Shown here in pieces: positions 1-10,291 of a DNA stretch of 64,000 bases (position 1 is the stretch's first letter; each line of letters opens with the position of its first letter). The notes under the pieces were generated by a model that searched no databases, had not been told where the DNA came from, and saw only the letters and a list, made by a program, of their open reading frames with translations. The position numbers and the translations under genes are program-made. Origin of the DNA: Siphonodentalium dalli (Eukaryota; Mollusca; Scaphopoda; Gadilida; Siphonodentaliidae); NCBI GenBank assembly GCA_032622095.1, contig CP136067.1, positions 46,483,549-46,547,548 on the forward strand, given 5' to 3'.

Positions 1-1439
1 GACTAAATTATATTTTTTAAATATGTTACTCTCTGACTCTATGTCGTTTCGCTGACACCATGGTCGCCAACTAATCAAATAATGGGGTGTGTTAGTTGTC
101 ATCGCTATTTTCGCTGAAATAAAACAGTTCTGTTGCTTATTATCATGAAATGAGGTGTTGAATATCTATTGTTGTATTAATAACCTTTATGGTGTGAAAC
201 CCGGTTGTTGTTAAAAGATGGGAGGCAGTTTATGACACATTACGTAACTGACATGCCATCGGTGGTACATCAAATTTAGGACAATGTATTTATGTATTTC
301 AACAAAAATAATAATCGTTATGATATAATTAGTAATCGCCTTTGTACAACCATCACCATTCAATCAACGCTTCCCTTACAAAATAAATTTGGGTTGTCAT
401 CGTATGAGGTATCTGAATTAAGAAAACCCACATGTCCAAAAACCGGCAATATTTCATCGCCTATTCAGCGCTTTTTGAATTAGATTTCTGTCTTCATTTG
501 TGGTGAAAAAAAAGTTTGGCCAAATGAAATTGTTTGTGGCCACTTTGGCCACCAAAAGCACTGTAATCGACATTTAATAACACAGGTTTTTAATTTATTT
601 TTAATATTGCCCATTACTATAAATGGTTCAATCAGTAAAATCGATAATAGAACATTGAAATAACTTGCACAATATAGCGCATTCATTTAGGATATCGCGC
701 ATGTAGTGTGCAACATAAAGAAACTTACAGCAATTGATTGTAGATACCGCTGGCTTTTGCACAATCATTCTAGTACAACACAGTCAGCAAGCTTGAATAA
801 TTATCGACAATAGATTGGACACTTCCATCAAACGATAACCACCGTGTTGTACACACATGTTTAATTTCCGTCGAGTTATGGTATTGATGGGTGTAAATAA
901 TACAAAATGGACACCCAAAGTATACACAATGACTTATCAATCGCAACTTCTAATCGCAGTGAATTGGCACTCTTTTGTGCAACTGCAATCAGCAGCATTC
1001 ATGGTAATTAGATCCAAGATAAAGATAGAATTAAGCCAATGCCACTGTCTTCTATATACGTTGTATATGTATGCATAGCCATGTATGCCTTTAGCCATTG
1101 TTTTCGCCATTTGACAAGTTATGTTAGCCATTTCTATTTATTTTTCGCATTTGGCTAAAATGGCTAACAACAGTGCAAAGACTGCAATTGGGACATTTTT
1201 TTTGTTACCTTTAAATTACCTTTTTAAAGAGTTATCTTGCATGCTATGCTTCGAACGAACGGGAACCGTAAAATGTTCAAATTTGATTGTCTATGTTATA
1301 CCAGAAAATTCGAAATAAAATCAATATTAATTAATAGAAGTGTTTCCAGATAGGGATGTTTGATTCATATTCACTATATAAAACTTGTTATAGGAAGAGA
1401 TAATCTATCTTTAATGATTTTGTTCTTTCTTTTATATAG
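1..1439. other. Non-coding, probably MTRR intron
   Basis: I see no coding exon, RNA gene or clear transposon here. The stretch is AT-rich and its open frames are short with no recognisable protein. It ends in a pyrimidine-rich tract (TTTTGTTCTTTCTTTTATATAG) that serves as the acceptor of the exon at 1440. By context it is the intron before that exon. Confidence 0.5.
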
Positions 1440-1482
1440 AACATCTACCCAGATTGCAGCCACGGCCATACTCAATATGCAG
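1440..1482 (+). CDS. MTRR: MTRR exon (FAD-binding RPYS motif), 43 bp
   Basis: This is a mini-exon of methionine synthase reductase, the NADPH-dependent diflavin enzyme that reactivates cobalamin-dependent methionine synthase in the cytosol. It follows a TATAG acceptor and is followed by a canonical donor AG|GTAAGC. Read with one G from the previous exon it gives EHLPRLQPRPYSIC, which matches the conserved 'LPxLQPRxYS' FAD-binding segment of the diflavin reductases (CPR, NOS, MTRR). The final two bases AG join with the first T of the exon at 6502 to make Ser, so the phase is exact. The exon is too short to stand out as an open frame and was found by reading splice sites. The upstream flavodoxin and linker exons are not in the window. 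Confidence 0.88.
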
Positions 1483-1494
1483 GTAAGCTACACA

Positions 1495-2100
1495 CAGGCC
1501 TGAGAAAATGGTACCAGAGGTCCCCAGAGGGTAAGATTAGTGACACTACCCCACACAGCGAGCTAGTGTCACCAAATTCATTCTGCATGGCCTCATCTGC
1601 TATGGGAGACCTAGACACAGATTTAAGTTCCAAATGTTGCCTTGAAATAGTATGTCTGTCATTTTCAGAATGAGGTCCCCAGAGGGTGAATTTAGTGATG
1701 CTACCCCACATAGCGGGCTAGCATCACCAAATGCACCCTCTGGGAACCTCATTCTGCTGAGGTGTAAGCAGAATGAGGTCCCCAGAGGGTGAATTTGGTG
1801 ATGCTAGCCCGCTATGCGGGGTAGCATCACTAAATTCCCCCTTTGAGGACCTCATTCTGCAAATGACAGACACACTATTTCAAGGCTTGGTGCACCCTCT
1901 GGGAACCTTGATAATGCATTGTGTGTCTGCCAGGGATATAGAAAAACTAAAATCTAAAGAAACTAAAAAACTTGTTCATTTTATAATAAAGATACTTCTC
2001 AGAGAAGATGAGGCCTAAGCAGAATGAGGTCCCCATAATTGTGAATTTAGTGATGCTAGCCCATTGTGTGGGTTAGCTTCACTATATTCACCTTCTGCTA
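1495..2100. repeat. Cluster of CAGAATGAGGTCCCC fold-back elements
   Basis: At least four degenerate palindromes are packed head to tail directly downstream of the 1482 splice donor. Each arm carries CAGAATGAGGTCCCCAGAGG followed by a GTGAATTTxGTGATGCTA stretch, and the opposite arm is its reverse complement. The outer ends read CCTTGAAATAGTGTGTCTGTC and complement. The open frames that run through them are simply translations of the arms. Class is unknown because no clear target duplication is visible. Confidence 0.75.
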
Positions 2101-2640
2101 ATGTCTGGCACCATATTCTCTAATCTGTCTACACAGTCAACAGAAATTCCAATTGTGAAACAACTCACTGAATCAATGCTCATGATGGAACAACCCTTAT
2201 AGTTCTTTCTTTCTGTCCACTATCTCTCTTGCACTCTCCCACTCTATTAATTGTCTTCTCAATATGTTCCTTTATATATGATTCAAACAAATGATTTTTC
2301 AAATCCTAAGGCTAAGCAAGGTCAATCACCGGTTTCTCAGATCAAAACATTTTGAAAAGCATGCGCATGTGCGTATTTATATTTTATTATAATTTTCTGG
2401 GGCACATGCCAATAAACTCCACTACTTCATCAACTCCTGGGGCCATGCAAGGTCAATTTTTCTCAGGCCGAAACTCCACCTCCACATCAGCTAGCTCCGG
2501 GTTTAATTTCAGTTGTCTTCGACCATTATTTCCTGAACAGATGTCCATATAAATTTAGTTTGTAGATTTCAAGTGACCTATTTCATAAAAAAATCACCCA
2601 ATCAAGTATGACCGATGCATATATTACTGAGATAGCATTG
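2101..2640. other. Intronic, nothing recognised
   Basis: AT-rich intronic sequence between two groups of fold-back repeats. I see no exon with convincing protein homology and no structured repeat. Confidence 0.4.
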
Positions 2641-2782
2641 AAATAGTGTGTCTGTCATTTGCAGAATGAGGTCCCCAGAGGGTGAATTTGGTGATGCTAG
2701 CCCGCTATGCCGGGTAGCATCACTAAATTCACCCTCTGGGGACCTCATTCTGCAAATGACAGACACATTATTTCAAGGCTTG
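2636..2782. mobile_element. Full-length CAGAATGAGG fold-back MITE
   Basis: This is the cleanest full copy of the family: an almost perfect palindrome from TTGAAATAGTGTGTCTGTC to GACAGACACATTATTTCAA with a very short centre (near 2705, GCTATGCC). It can fold into one hairpin of about 65 bp per arm. There is no coding capacity. Relatives lie at 1495-2100, 3078-3310, 6218-6335, 14640-14702 and 19366-19790. Confidence 0.8.
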
Positions 2783-3077
2783 TGTTTGAACATAGTTACC
2801 AATTACAGCAATGAATTAGAAACTGAACTGGGAAATAGGTCTGTTCGATTTCAATTCCGAGCATGTTTGTATAAAAAATGTGCCGTAATTATTTTGTACC
2901 GATTAAAACTTTCCCCGACAGATTAAACGCGATTAAAAAGGATGCATAAGCGAGGTTTTGTGACAATATGCGTAGGCTTGAGAAACGGGAAATTGACTTT
3001 GCGTGGCCTAAACCATTAGTCTCTATTATGATAACTTGCATCTACATGTACTGCTCGTTCATACCAAGTCTGGATTT

Positions 3078-3310
3078 AGTATGTCTGACATTTGCAGAAT
3101 GAGGTCCCCAGAGGGTGAATTTAGTTACCTACCTCTTACAGTGGGCTAGCATCACTGCATTCAACCTCTGGGGACCTCATTCTGCTTAGGTCTTAACTGA
3201 TATGGGAGACTCAGGATCAGATTGAAGTTCACCAGTTAAAGTTGGTGATGTTCACCCATTAGTCACCTCGATTATGCAATTTATCTTCTGCAAATTAGGG
3301 GATATAGAAA
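3078..3310. mobile_element. CAGAATGAGG fold-back MITE with linker
   Basis: The first 110 bp is the palindrome of the family; the remainder (from about 3190) is a linker that recurs at 19480-19620 and 58030-58190 (shared words include GGATCAGATTGAAGTT and CACCCATTAGTCACCTCGAT). This shows a longer family version, a palindrome plus about 140 bp of linker, which at 19366-19790 is closed by a second palindrome. Confidence 0.65.
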
Positions 3311-3713
3311 CTGAACAGAAGGGAAAAAGTAACTAAAAATAATGTTAATCATTTGAACCTGGTAATATCGTGGCTTAAGTGAATTTGGCAATAACCTGGT
3401 AACCCAAAATATCAGGTTACAGACACCTGGCTCATTACCAATATTTGTAACTGGTATAAACATCGAGTTACTAACCAAGAACGACTTAATTAGCCATCCC
3501 ACACTTGTGTGATGTTCAGGGTGTCTGTACCATGTGTATGGAAGAGTCAACATCTATAGTTCCGGTAGGTATATTTGCGCATGCACATAGTATATAGAAA
3601 TGGTAAAAACATACCGTACATCGAACTTACATGCAAATTGAGCAAGTATTGTATTGCTCTTTGATAGTAGTTGTGTATCTCATGTGTAGGTCTGTGTGAA
3701 ACAATTCCATAGT

Positions 3714-5029
3714 TTAACCCTTTACCCAACAAACCGGCCAGAACCGGCCAAATAAAGCTTCAACAGCCTAAAATATCTTCGGTCTGTCTCAATAGAACCA
3801 TACAAATATGGATATCATTGAAACCGGCTCCTTGACCACATTGTGATAGTTACAGTTATGCCCTGTGCCAATGCATTCTCTTACATATGCGAGTCGACCA
3901 TAGGCCTAAAAAAAATCTTTTTTTAACACTTTTTACCATTTTTTCTTACATTCTTTAACAATTTTATAATTTTTAATGTGTTAAGCCAATGCATTCTCTT
4001 ATATATGCGAGGCGACCTATGGTCGACTTGCATATATAAGAGAATGCATTGGCACAGGGCATAATTGTAACTATCACAATGTGGTCAAGGAGCCGGTTCC
4101 AATGATATCCATATTTGTATGGTTCTATTGAGACAGACCGAAGATATTTTAGGCTGTTGAAGCTTTGTTTGGCCGTTTTGTTGGGTAAAGGGTTAATGGA
4201 GATGTTTTTACAGGCTTTCATCATTTTTGTACATTTACCTTCTGCGAAGGCCTTGGACCCTTTAATAAATTCCAACTTGATGAGACGAGTATGCATTTTT
4301 ATTGAACTGGCATTTAGAAAAACAAATGTATGAAAAATAATTTGGCAATAGATTTTAAGATAAGTGAGGTATGTCAGCACGAAATGTGAAGTGCAACTAT
4401 ACATGTATTATATCAGTTAATGTCATGTTGTGTATTGCATATATACACAGTGTCTCAATGGGTTTGTTGATATGGCATGAGTGCTAGGAAGGATAGAATG
4501 AGTGGCACAGCCTCGGGTTCTGTCCTTCCGCGATGACACAAGTGGTGTATCGACAAATCTATTAATCTATGTTCCATGTCGACAATAAAATTAACACGTG
4601 TCGTTCTGTGTTTATTACACGCCATTCATCTTAGAATCAGTGAATTTAAACAAAACTTATAAGACTTACAAGGTTTATTCAGGCACATAAAGGGCTTGTA
4701 TTGTCATTTGTGATGATGCGTCTATTTTATAGTTTCATGGTTTCATGGGTACGTCATTTACTTCATGTGACGTCAATGGGATGTGCATGGAAAGCATGTT
4801 CCATACAGACTTGTAGAAATACGGAATAGCAAGAACACTATAATTCTAGGCCTAAAAAAAATCTTTTTTTAACACTTTTTACCATTTTTTCTTACATTCT
4901 TTAACAATTTTATAATTTTTAATGTGTTAAGCCAATGCATTCTCTTATATATGCGAGGCGACCTATGGTCGACTCGCATATATAAGAGAATGCATTGGCA
5001 CAGGGCCCTTCTGTTGGGTAAAGGGTTAA
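3714..5029. mobile_element. Compound TTAA element carrying inverted MTRR 3' flank
   Basis: Both outer ends are TTAA plus the terminal repeat CCCTTTACCCAACA of the piggyBac-like MITE family. The left part (3714-4196) is a nearly complete MITE, the middle (4197-4849) is an inverted copy of the MTRR 3' flank at about 16480-17133, and the right part (4850-5029) is the second half of the same MITE. The inner join at 4845-4855 is within ATTCTAGGCCTAAAA, where the flank word CTAG meets the MITE word GGCCTAAAA. It has the layout of a MITE pair that has captured host flanking DNA. It sits in the MTRR intron between exons 1440 and 6502. Confidence 0.75.
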
Positions 5030-5103
5030 ATTATGCTCTCATATTCTAGCTTTGTGGACTAGTTTGGAAACGGTCACTCGGTGTGTGGGGTTGATATATT
5101 CAT

Positions 5104-5479
5104 CAGGGGCGCCGGAAGCATCCAAGGGCAGGGGGGGGCAGAGCCTACAAAAAGGGCACTTTTCCGCAAAAAAGGGCATTTTCTCCGCAAACTCGGGAAA
5201 ATAACCATAAATTCATTGTGGCAAAGATCCCTATTTTAATGGTATTTGTCGGTTTTTATGGCCGTTTTGTGATAAAATTGACAAAAAATTAATATTCCTT
5301 GTGAAATTGGTGGCATTTGGACCAAAAAAGTCACATTTTGCTATAAAAACACGAGATTAAACACACAAAAAGCATTTTCTGTCTCCATAAAAAGGGCAAG
5401 TCCTGCCCCCGCTCGCCCCCCTTGGTCAAGGGCAGGGGGGTCAGCTGCCCCCTCTGCCCCCCTTCTTCCGGCGCCCCTG
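5104..5479. mobile_element. hAT-like MITE
   Basis: The element starts CAGGGGCGCCGGAAG and ends CTTCCGGCGCCCCTG, a perfect 15-bp terminal inverted repeat. The 8 bases before it (ATATTCAT) and after it (ATTTTCAT) match at 7 of 8 positions, consistent with the 8-bp target duplication of hAT transposons. The interior contains G-rich and C-rich subterminal tracts and no transposase. Confidence 0.75.
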
Positions 5480-5487
5480 ATTTTCAT

Positions 5488-6217
5488 GCATGCGCATAGC
5501 AATTAGATGACAAAATGTACACAATAGCGTATAAATTCACCCATATTATAGGTAAGCTAGGCCTATATAATTTATGGAAGAGCAGGGTAAAGCCAAACGC
5601 GAGGGGGGATTATAAATGATCCCATCGCGGACTGAGTCTGCTTACTTAATTCCATATTTGTTAAATATAGTACCTATATACCATAGGTTTTATAATGGAA
5701 TTAACATCACCAAACCTCTCAAATGTGTCTAAAACAGGATAGAATACACCTCGGAGTCCATGGTCAATCTCAGTTACGCGTTTGCTTAGCAACAGTTGCT
5801 ACACGTTTTACAGCATTAGGAGTACCAGTTCTGGCCAAATATGTGACATGATTTATCAGTAGAGTGTTTGTCACTTTTATTACAGGACATAGTGCATTAA
5901 CTAAAGGGAATTAACAATGTTCTACCTCCATTTGCGTGTTTCTTTCCATATTTTGGGTAGTTGCCTAGCAAACGTTATTAAGTGGTTATGACTTGGCAAT
6001 ACTTACCCATCTTAAAATTACTAATGGCTACCCATGAACTACCATGTGACGTTTCGAATACATGCCACCTTTAGAACATTACCAACACCAACCATCTAAA
6101 GTGTATCTAAAACAGGGTATAACACACCTGGGAGCCCAGGGTCACGCGTGTCGATCGCTGTGGGAAGCCCAGGTTCAAAGAGTTAATATGAGACTATAGA
6201 TACTTCCCAGAAGATGA
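5488..6217. repeat. Intronic; diverged direct repeat
   Basis: There is no exon here. The words around 5700-5800 (TGTCTAAAACAGGATAGAAT, then CACCTCGGAGTCC) recur in diverged form around 6083-6155 (TATCTAAAACAGGGTATAAC, then CACCTGGGAGCCC), about 370 bp apart. This suggests an old local duplication or two copies of an unnamed repeat. Confidence 0.5.
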
Positions 6218-6335
6218 TGCATCAGCAGATTGAGATCCCCAGAGGGTTAATTTGGTGATGCTAGACCCATGTGTGGGATGGCGGTATTAAATTAACCCTC
6301 TTGGCCCTCATTCTGCAAGTGTCAGACACACTATA
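6218..6335. mobile_element. Degenerate CAGAATGAGG fold-back MITE
   Basis: The left arm is degraded (GCAGATTGAGATCCCCAGAGG) and the right arm still ends CTCATTCTGCAAGTGTCAGACACACTAT. It is the same family as 2636-2782. Confidence 0.65.
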
Positions 6336-6501
6336 GCATAAGTTGTAGTACTTCAGATTTTAAATTTTGCCAATCCATTCCACTTCTAGAATGTCAACGT
6401 AAAATTCTGCATTTGCACTGAAAGGCTGTCCATTGGTGGGTCAATGTGACAATACTTGTGCCGTGTATGATTAATACAATTCCTATACCATTTATTTTCA
6501 G

Positions 6502-6682
6502 TTCGCCAGAGACCTGTGCCATCGCCTTTAATGTTATTGAAATTCCAGCAGCTGGTGGTCGAAAGTATGAGCGGAATGGACTTTGCACTGGGTGGTTAAA
6601 TGATATAACCAAGTCTTTTCAGGATAATTTTGATAGGACAATAGAACAATCTTTTACTCAACTCACCTTATCAAGACCTCAG
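6502..6682 (+). CDS. MTRR: MTRR exon (FAD domain, CTGWL motif)
   Basis: This exon encodes part of the FAD-binding (FNR-like) domain of methionine synthase reductase. The acceptor is TTTATTTTCAG and the donor is CTCAG|GTAACT. It starts with the third base of a Ser codon completed from the 1482 donor and ends in phase 0, exactly matching the next exon. Key visible residues are AFNVIEI (beta strand) and NGLCTGWL, the family motif G-x-C-T-G-W-L that contacts FAD/NADP. The C-terminal third (SFQDNFDRTIEQSFTQLTLS) is the less conserved connector before the NADPH-binding domain. The Cys and Thr of CTGWL are intact and I see no frameshift. Confidence 0.93.
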
Positions 6683-7183
6683 GTAACTAGATCAGTTTTG
6701 AACATAAATTGTGATATTAAACGTTTGTTTAATAACAGGAAATAGTGCCAGGTGACCTTTGACTTCCGGTCTGTTGTCTGTTTACTTTCCGTATGCTACA
6801 TCTCAAAATACTGTGGCTTCCAATATATTTTCAACAAACTATAATAAATGAAGAGTTTGAAAAGTTATGTCATTAGTTATACACCCTTATATATGCCAAA
6901 GAGTCTTCATTTATCTGGGACTATTTCTTTACGTGGGCAAACAACGCATCATTACGTGAAACGTCATCCCATGCCTTATAGAAGCCGATGTTAGTTTCGC
7001 GTCCATTTGTTGATTTAAGTTTTGTCGACGTTTTGGATCATGTAATAAATAGAATCTACAACTCGTCCTCAGTTTACAGCGGAATTTACAAAACTTTCGT
7101 AAATTCTGCTATAAATTGGGGACTCGTTGTAGATTCTCTATATATGCCACTCAAAATGTTGTTTGCTGTTGCCTTTGGAATGG
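6683..7183. repeat. Intron with 86-bp hairpin at 7051-7136
   Basis: Within this intron stretch, 7051-7136 forms an imperfect inverted repeat: the left arm begins AGAATCTACAACTCGTCC and the right arm ends GACTCGTTGTAGATTCT, with a loop around TACAAAACTTTCGTA. It may be another small fold-back element. The rest shows nothing recognisable. Confidence 0.55.
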
Positions 7184-7436
7184 TTAACCCTTCCGTGACT
7201 GGCACTTCTTGACATTTTGTGAAGACCCAGGTGTGTGCCAATGGATTCTCTTATATATGCGAGTCGCCATAGGGCACCTCATATATATAAGAGAATGCAT
7301 TGGCCTAACAATATTTACCTTGACATTGTAAGCCAGTGCATTCACTTATATATGCGAGGCTCCCTATGGGAGACTCACATATTTAAGAGAATGCACTGGC
7401 ACAGAATCTTTAATGGTGCACCAGCACAGCTCCCGT
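7184..7436. mobile_element. TTAA-type MITE with TATGCGAG hairpins (diverged)
   Basis: It begins TTAACCCTTCCGTGACTGGC and contains two internal hairpins built from TCTCTTATATATGCGAG and its complement around a short CATAGGG loop. The right end resembles the CAGCTCCCGT arm of the family but is decayed. Relatives: 8309-9068 and 15418-15762. Confidence 0.6.
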
Positions 7437-7771
7437 ATTGAAACAGCCAGATTAGTGAGATGTTGTATACATGCGTTGTTTTGAAACTTACAGTTCAATT
7501 GGATTTAAAGGGACCCAGAGGGATCAAAATTTCAGAAATTCAGTAAAACGCATGGCCATTTCAAATTTGAATCCATCAACACAGCATGCAGCGCACATTT
7601 AATTGACAGAGAAATGTTTTGAATATTTTCAGGCATGTTTAGGATCACCTATAGATGGGAGCTATCGAATTTGAATGATTTTCGGTGAAACACATAGCCA
7701 CTGCCAGCAATCTTGTATTTTACTCTTTGCATGAATTAATCCCTCGTCACATCCTAAAGTTATTCAGAGAT
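7437..7771. other. Intronic, nothing recognised
   Basis: No exon, repeat or structured element seen. Confidence 0.35.
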
Positions 7772-8279
7772 ATGGCTGGGAGCTTTCCGATGAATGGCAG
7801 CAAGCCATATTTCTGACTAAATCCTGAAAAGTTACCCATAATTCTGCTGTGGTTAACCCTTTACCCAACAGAAGGGCCCTGTGCCAATGCATTCTCTTAT
7901 ATATGCGAGTCGACCATAGGTCGCCTCGCATATATAAGAGAATACATTGGCTTAACACATTAAAAATTATAAAATTGTTAAAGAATGTAAGAAAAAATGG
8001 TAAAAAGTGTTAAAAAAAGATTTTTTTTAGGCCAATGCATTCTCTTATATATGCGAGGCGACCTATGGTCGACTCGCATATATAAGAGAATGCATTGGCA
8101 CAGGGCTAACTGTAACTATCACAATGTGGTCAAGGAGCCGGTTCCAATGATATCCATATGTGTATGGTTTTATTGAGACAGACCGAAGATATTTTAGGCT
8201 GTTGAAGCTTTATTTGGCCAGTTTTGGCCGGTTTGTTGGGTAAAGGGTTAACGAGTTGATTATTTAGGGAATTACTGTA
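7772..8279. mobile_element. TA-type fold-back MITE interrupted by nested TTAA MITE
   Basis: The outer element is one arm of the TACAGTAATGC family: GAGCTTTCCGATGAATGGCA at the left and TAGGGAATTACTGTA at the right. A complete TTAA/CCCTTTACCC element (7853-8251) sits inside it. Removing the insert and one TTAA restores CTGCTGTGGTTAACGAGTTG, which aligns with the uninterrupted family member at 12236-12257. This fixes the order of insertion: the TTAA family is younger here. The left terminus is missing. Confidence 0.8.
7853..8251. mobile_element. piggyBac-like MITE (TTAA target duplication)
   Basis: It is flanked by TTAA on both sides and has the inverted ends CCCTTTACCCAACA and TGTTGGGTAAAGGG. 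TTAA duplication and a CCC start are hallmarks of piggyBac transposons. Inside are two copies of a palindrome built from CAATGCATTCTCTTATATAT, separated by an A/T-rich spacer (GGCCTAAAAAAAATC type). About 400 bp, with no transposase, so it is non-autonomous. Confidence 0.82.
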
Positions 8280-8308
8280 AAATAGGAATAAACAATCCAA
8301 TGAATATA

Positions 8309-9068
8309 TTAACTCTTCCATGACTGGAGCATCCTGAAATTTTGCAAAAACCCTGTCCTAATGCAATCTCTTATATATCCGAGTCTCCCATAGGGAGCAT
8401 CGCATCTAAAGAGAATACATTGGCCTAACAATATTTATCTTGACCATGCAAGCCAGTGCATTCTTTTATATATGCAAGGTGCCATATGGGAGACCATTAT
8501 TTATTAAATCCTTCCATAACTAGTACTGAAGCTTCCTGAAATTTTGTGAAAACCTGTGCCAATGCATTCTCTTATATATGCGAGTCTCCCATAGGATGCC
8601 TTGCATATATAAGAGAATGCATTAAGCTAACAATACTTATATTGAACTTCTAAGCCAGTGCACTCTCTTATATATAAGATTGTATATATACAAGGCTCCC
8701 TATGGGAGATTCACATATATAAAAATGCATAAGCATGACTGGTTGTTTTTTTCTATATATACCCCAAAATTTGTTAATTAAACAGACAAAAATGCCTAAC
8801 ATTATTAACAGTGACCTGTTAAGCCACGAGGTTCATGATGGGAGCTGTGTTGGTGCAGCATTAAAGATCCTGTGCCAGTGCATTCTCTTATATATGTGAG
8901 TCTCCCATAGGGAGCCTCACATATTTAAAAGAATGCACTGGCTCACACTGTCAAGTTAAATATTGTTAGGTCAATGTATTCTCTATGCAAGGCTCCCTGT
9001 GGGAGACTCGAATATATAAGAGAAAATGCATTGCAAAACTCCACGATGCTTCAGTCATGGAATGGTTA
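8309..9068. mobile_element. TTAA-bounded run of TATGCGAG hairpin MITEs
   Basis: The left end is TTAACTCTTCCATGACTGGAGC and the right end is its diverged complement, finishing GTCATGGAATGGTTAA. Inside are about five hairpins made from TCTCTTATATATGCGAG words with CCATAGGG centres, and repeated words such as CCTAACAATATTTA. It is likely two or three merged copies of the same family as 15418-15762. It ends about 60 bp before the next MTRR exon. Confidence 0.65.
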
Positions 9069-9130
9069 ACTAACCTTCAAGGAATCTTCAGTTCTCATAA
9101 CACTGCAACAATGTAACTAATCTATTGCAG

Positions 9131-9345
9131 ATTCCTGTATTTCGGAGGTCTAATCAGTATTTCCACCCACCTGAGAACCTCTCCACCCCTGTGATAATGA
9201 TAGGCCCCGGCACTGGCGTAGCACCATTCATGGGGTTCCTCCACCACAGGCAGTGTCTCAGAAAGACCCAGATGCCTTCAGAGATGTATGGAGAAACATG
9301 GCTGTTTTACGGATGTCGCCATAGAGAAAGAGATCACTTATTCAG
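9131..9345 (+). CDS. MTRR: MTRR exon (NADPH-binding GPGTGVAPF motif)
   Basis: This exon encodes the start of the NADP(H)-binding domain. Acceptor CTATTGCAG, donor TTCAG|GTATAG. It begins in phase 0 (matching the 6682 donor) and ends two bases into an Arg codon completed by the first A of the 13814 exon. Visible motifs: PVIMIGPGTGVAPFMGFL, the pyrophosphate-binding loop of the ferredoxin-NADP reductase fold, and WLFYGCRHRERDHLF, the second conserved NADPH-binding strand with the GCRxxxxD signature. All catalytic-family residues expected here are intact, which argues that this is a functional gene. Confidence 0.95.
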
Positions 9346-9567
9346 GTATAGAGACTTGCAATCTTTGGGTTGCGCCATTGGTTTGAATGGACCTATCCAC
9401 AGCTGTCAATCACCTAATTACTAGCAGATATTTTCTACTAATCAGTAACTGAACCGGTCGCTTGCTGCATTGAGAATTCTTTGTTCACCCTAACTTTTAT
9501 ATTTGTCCATACTTTCAGTGTTGAATTGCCTTTTTTGTTGTCAATTCATATTATTTTCACTTTATAG
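9346..9567. other. Intronic, nothing recognised
   Basis: Short unremarkable intron sequence after the 9345 donor. Confidence 0.35.
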
Positions 9568-9634
9568 GGCGTTCTCTAGGCCATTAATAAAGTTTTTCAG
9601 GGCGTTTCAAATAGCATATTGTTACCAAAATACT

Positions 9635-9684
9635 GGGCCGCGGGCTGATAATGAAGAGCTCTATTGTTTATCGGCCCGCGGCCT
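9635..9684. repeat. GC-rich hairpin GGCCGCGGGC
   Basis: GGGCCGCGGGCTGATAA and TTATCGGCCCGCGGCCT form a near-perfect stem around a 16-base loop. It is unusually GC-rich for this locus and shares the GGCCCG theme with the larger inverted repeat at 10150-10291, so both may belong to one decayed element. Confidence 0.6.
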
Positions 9685-10149
9685 GGGAGTTACATCCATT
9701 GAATTTGCGTGTTTATTTCAGGAAAATAATCGAAAGATGTTCCATATTTTCCCACCAATGTATTGGTTTTATGATTGGAAATCACGCTATATGGTTGAAT
9801 TATTGTCTCAAGCGTAAATATGCATTAATAACTTTAGCTGTCAACTCTCATCGTTTGTCACTCGTCTTCAATGCTGGTTTTTCTCTCTTCTATTTTCGAG
9901 ACTCTTTGTCAGCTGACAAGTCTGAATGAACATCCACTGAAGCCACAATTCTCCACAGCATAATTCACATGCACTACAAATGATTGTTAACTTACATGTA
10001 GTGTTAAAGTTTAATTGAGTTAGTGTTCATATTATATTAAATTAAAACATTCTTGGAAATATATTTCTCTCTTAAACTACTTCATTATTCCACTGGCATT
10101 GGTCAATTGTCCACATCTGTGGTAATAATAGTAATAACCTGATCATATC

Positions 10150-10291
10150 GGGCATTATGGTTTATTAACGGCCCGCTGGAATGATTAACAGCCCTCGGGT
10201 CTATTAGCAGCTCTGGCCTTTGTCTTGGGCCGCAAATAGGCCCTTGGGCTGTTAATCATTCCAGCCGGGCCGTTAATAAACCATAACGCCC
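10150..10291. repeat. Inverted repeat GGGCATTATGGTTTATTAACG
   Basis: Arms of about 45 bp start GGGCATTATGGTTTATTAAC and end GTTAATAAACCATAACGCCC, separated by about 50 bp that contains CTCGGGTC and CCTTGGGC words. It has a MITE-like architecture; no target duplication could be confirmed. Confidence 0.6.

Noticed and set aside
1773-2018. Repeated ORF beginning MRSPEGEFGDASPLC
   Set aside because: It is the translation of the CAGAATGAGG fold-back MITE arms and recurs wherever the MITE does.
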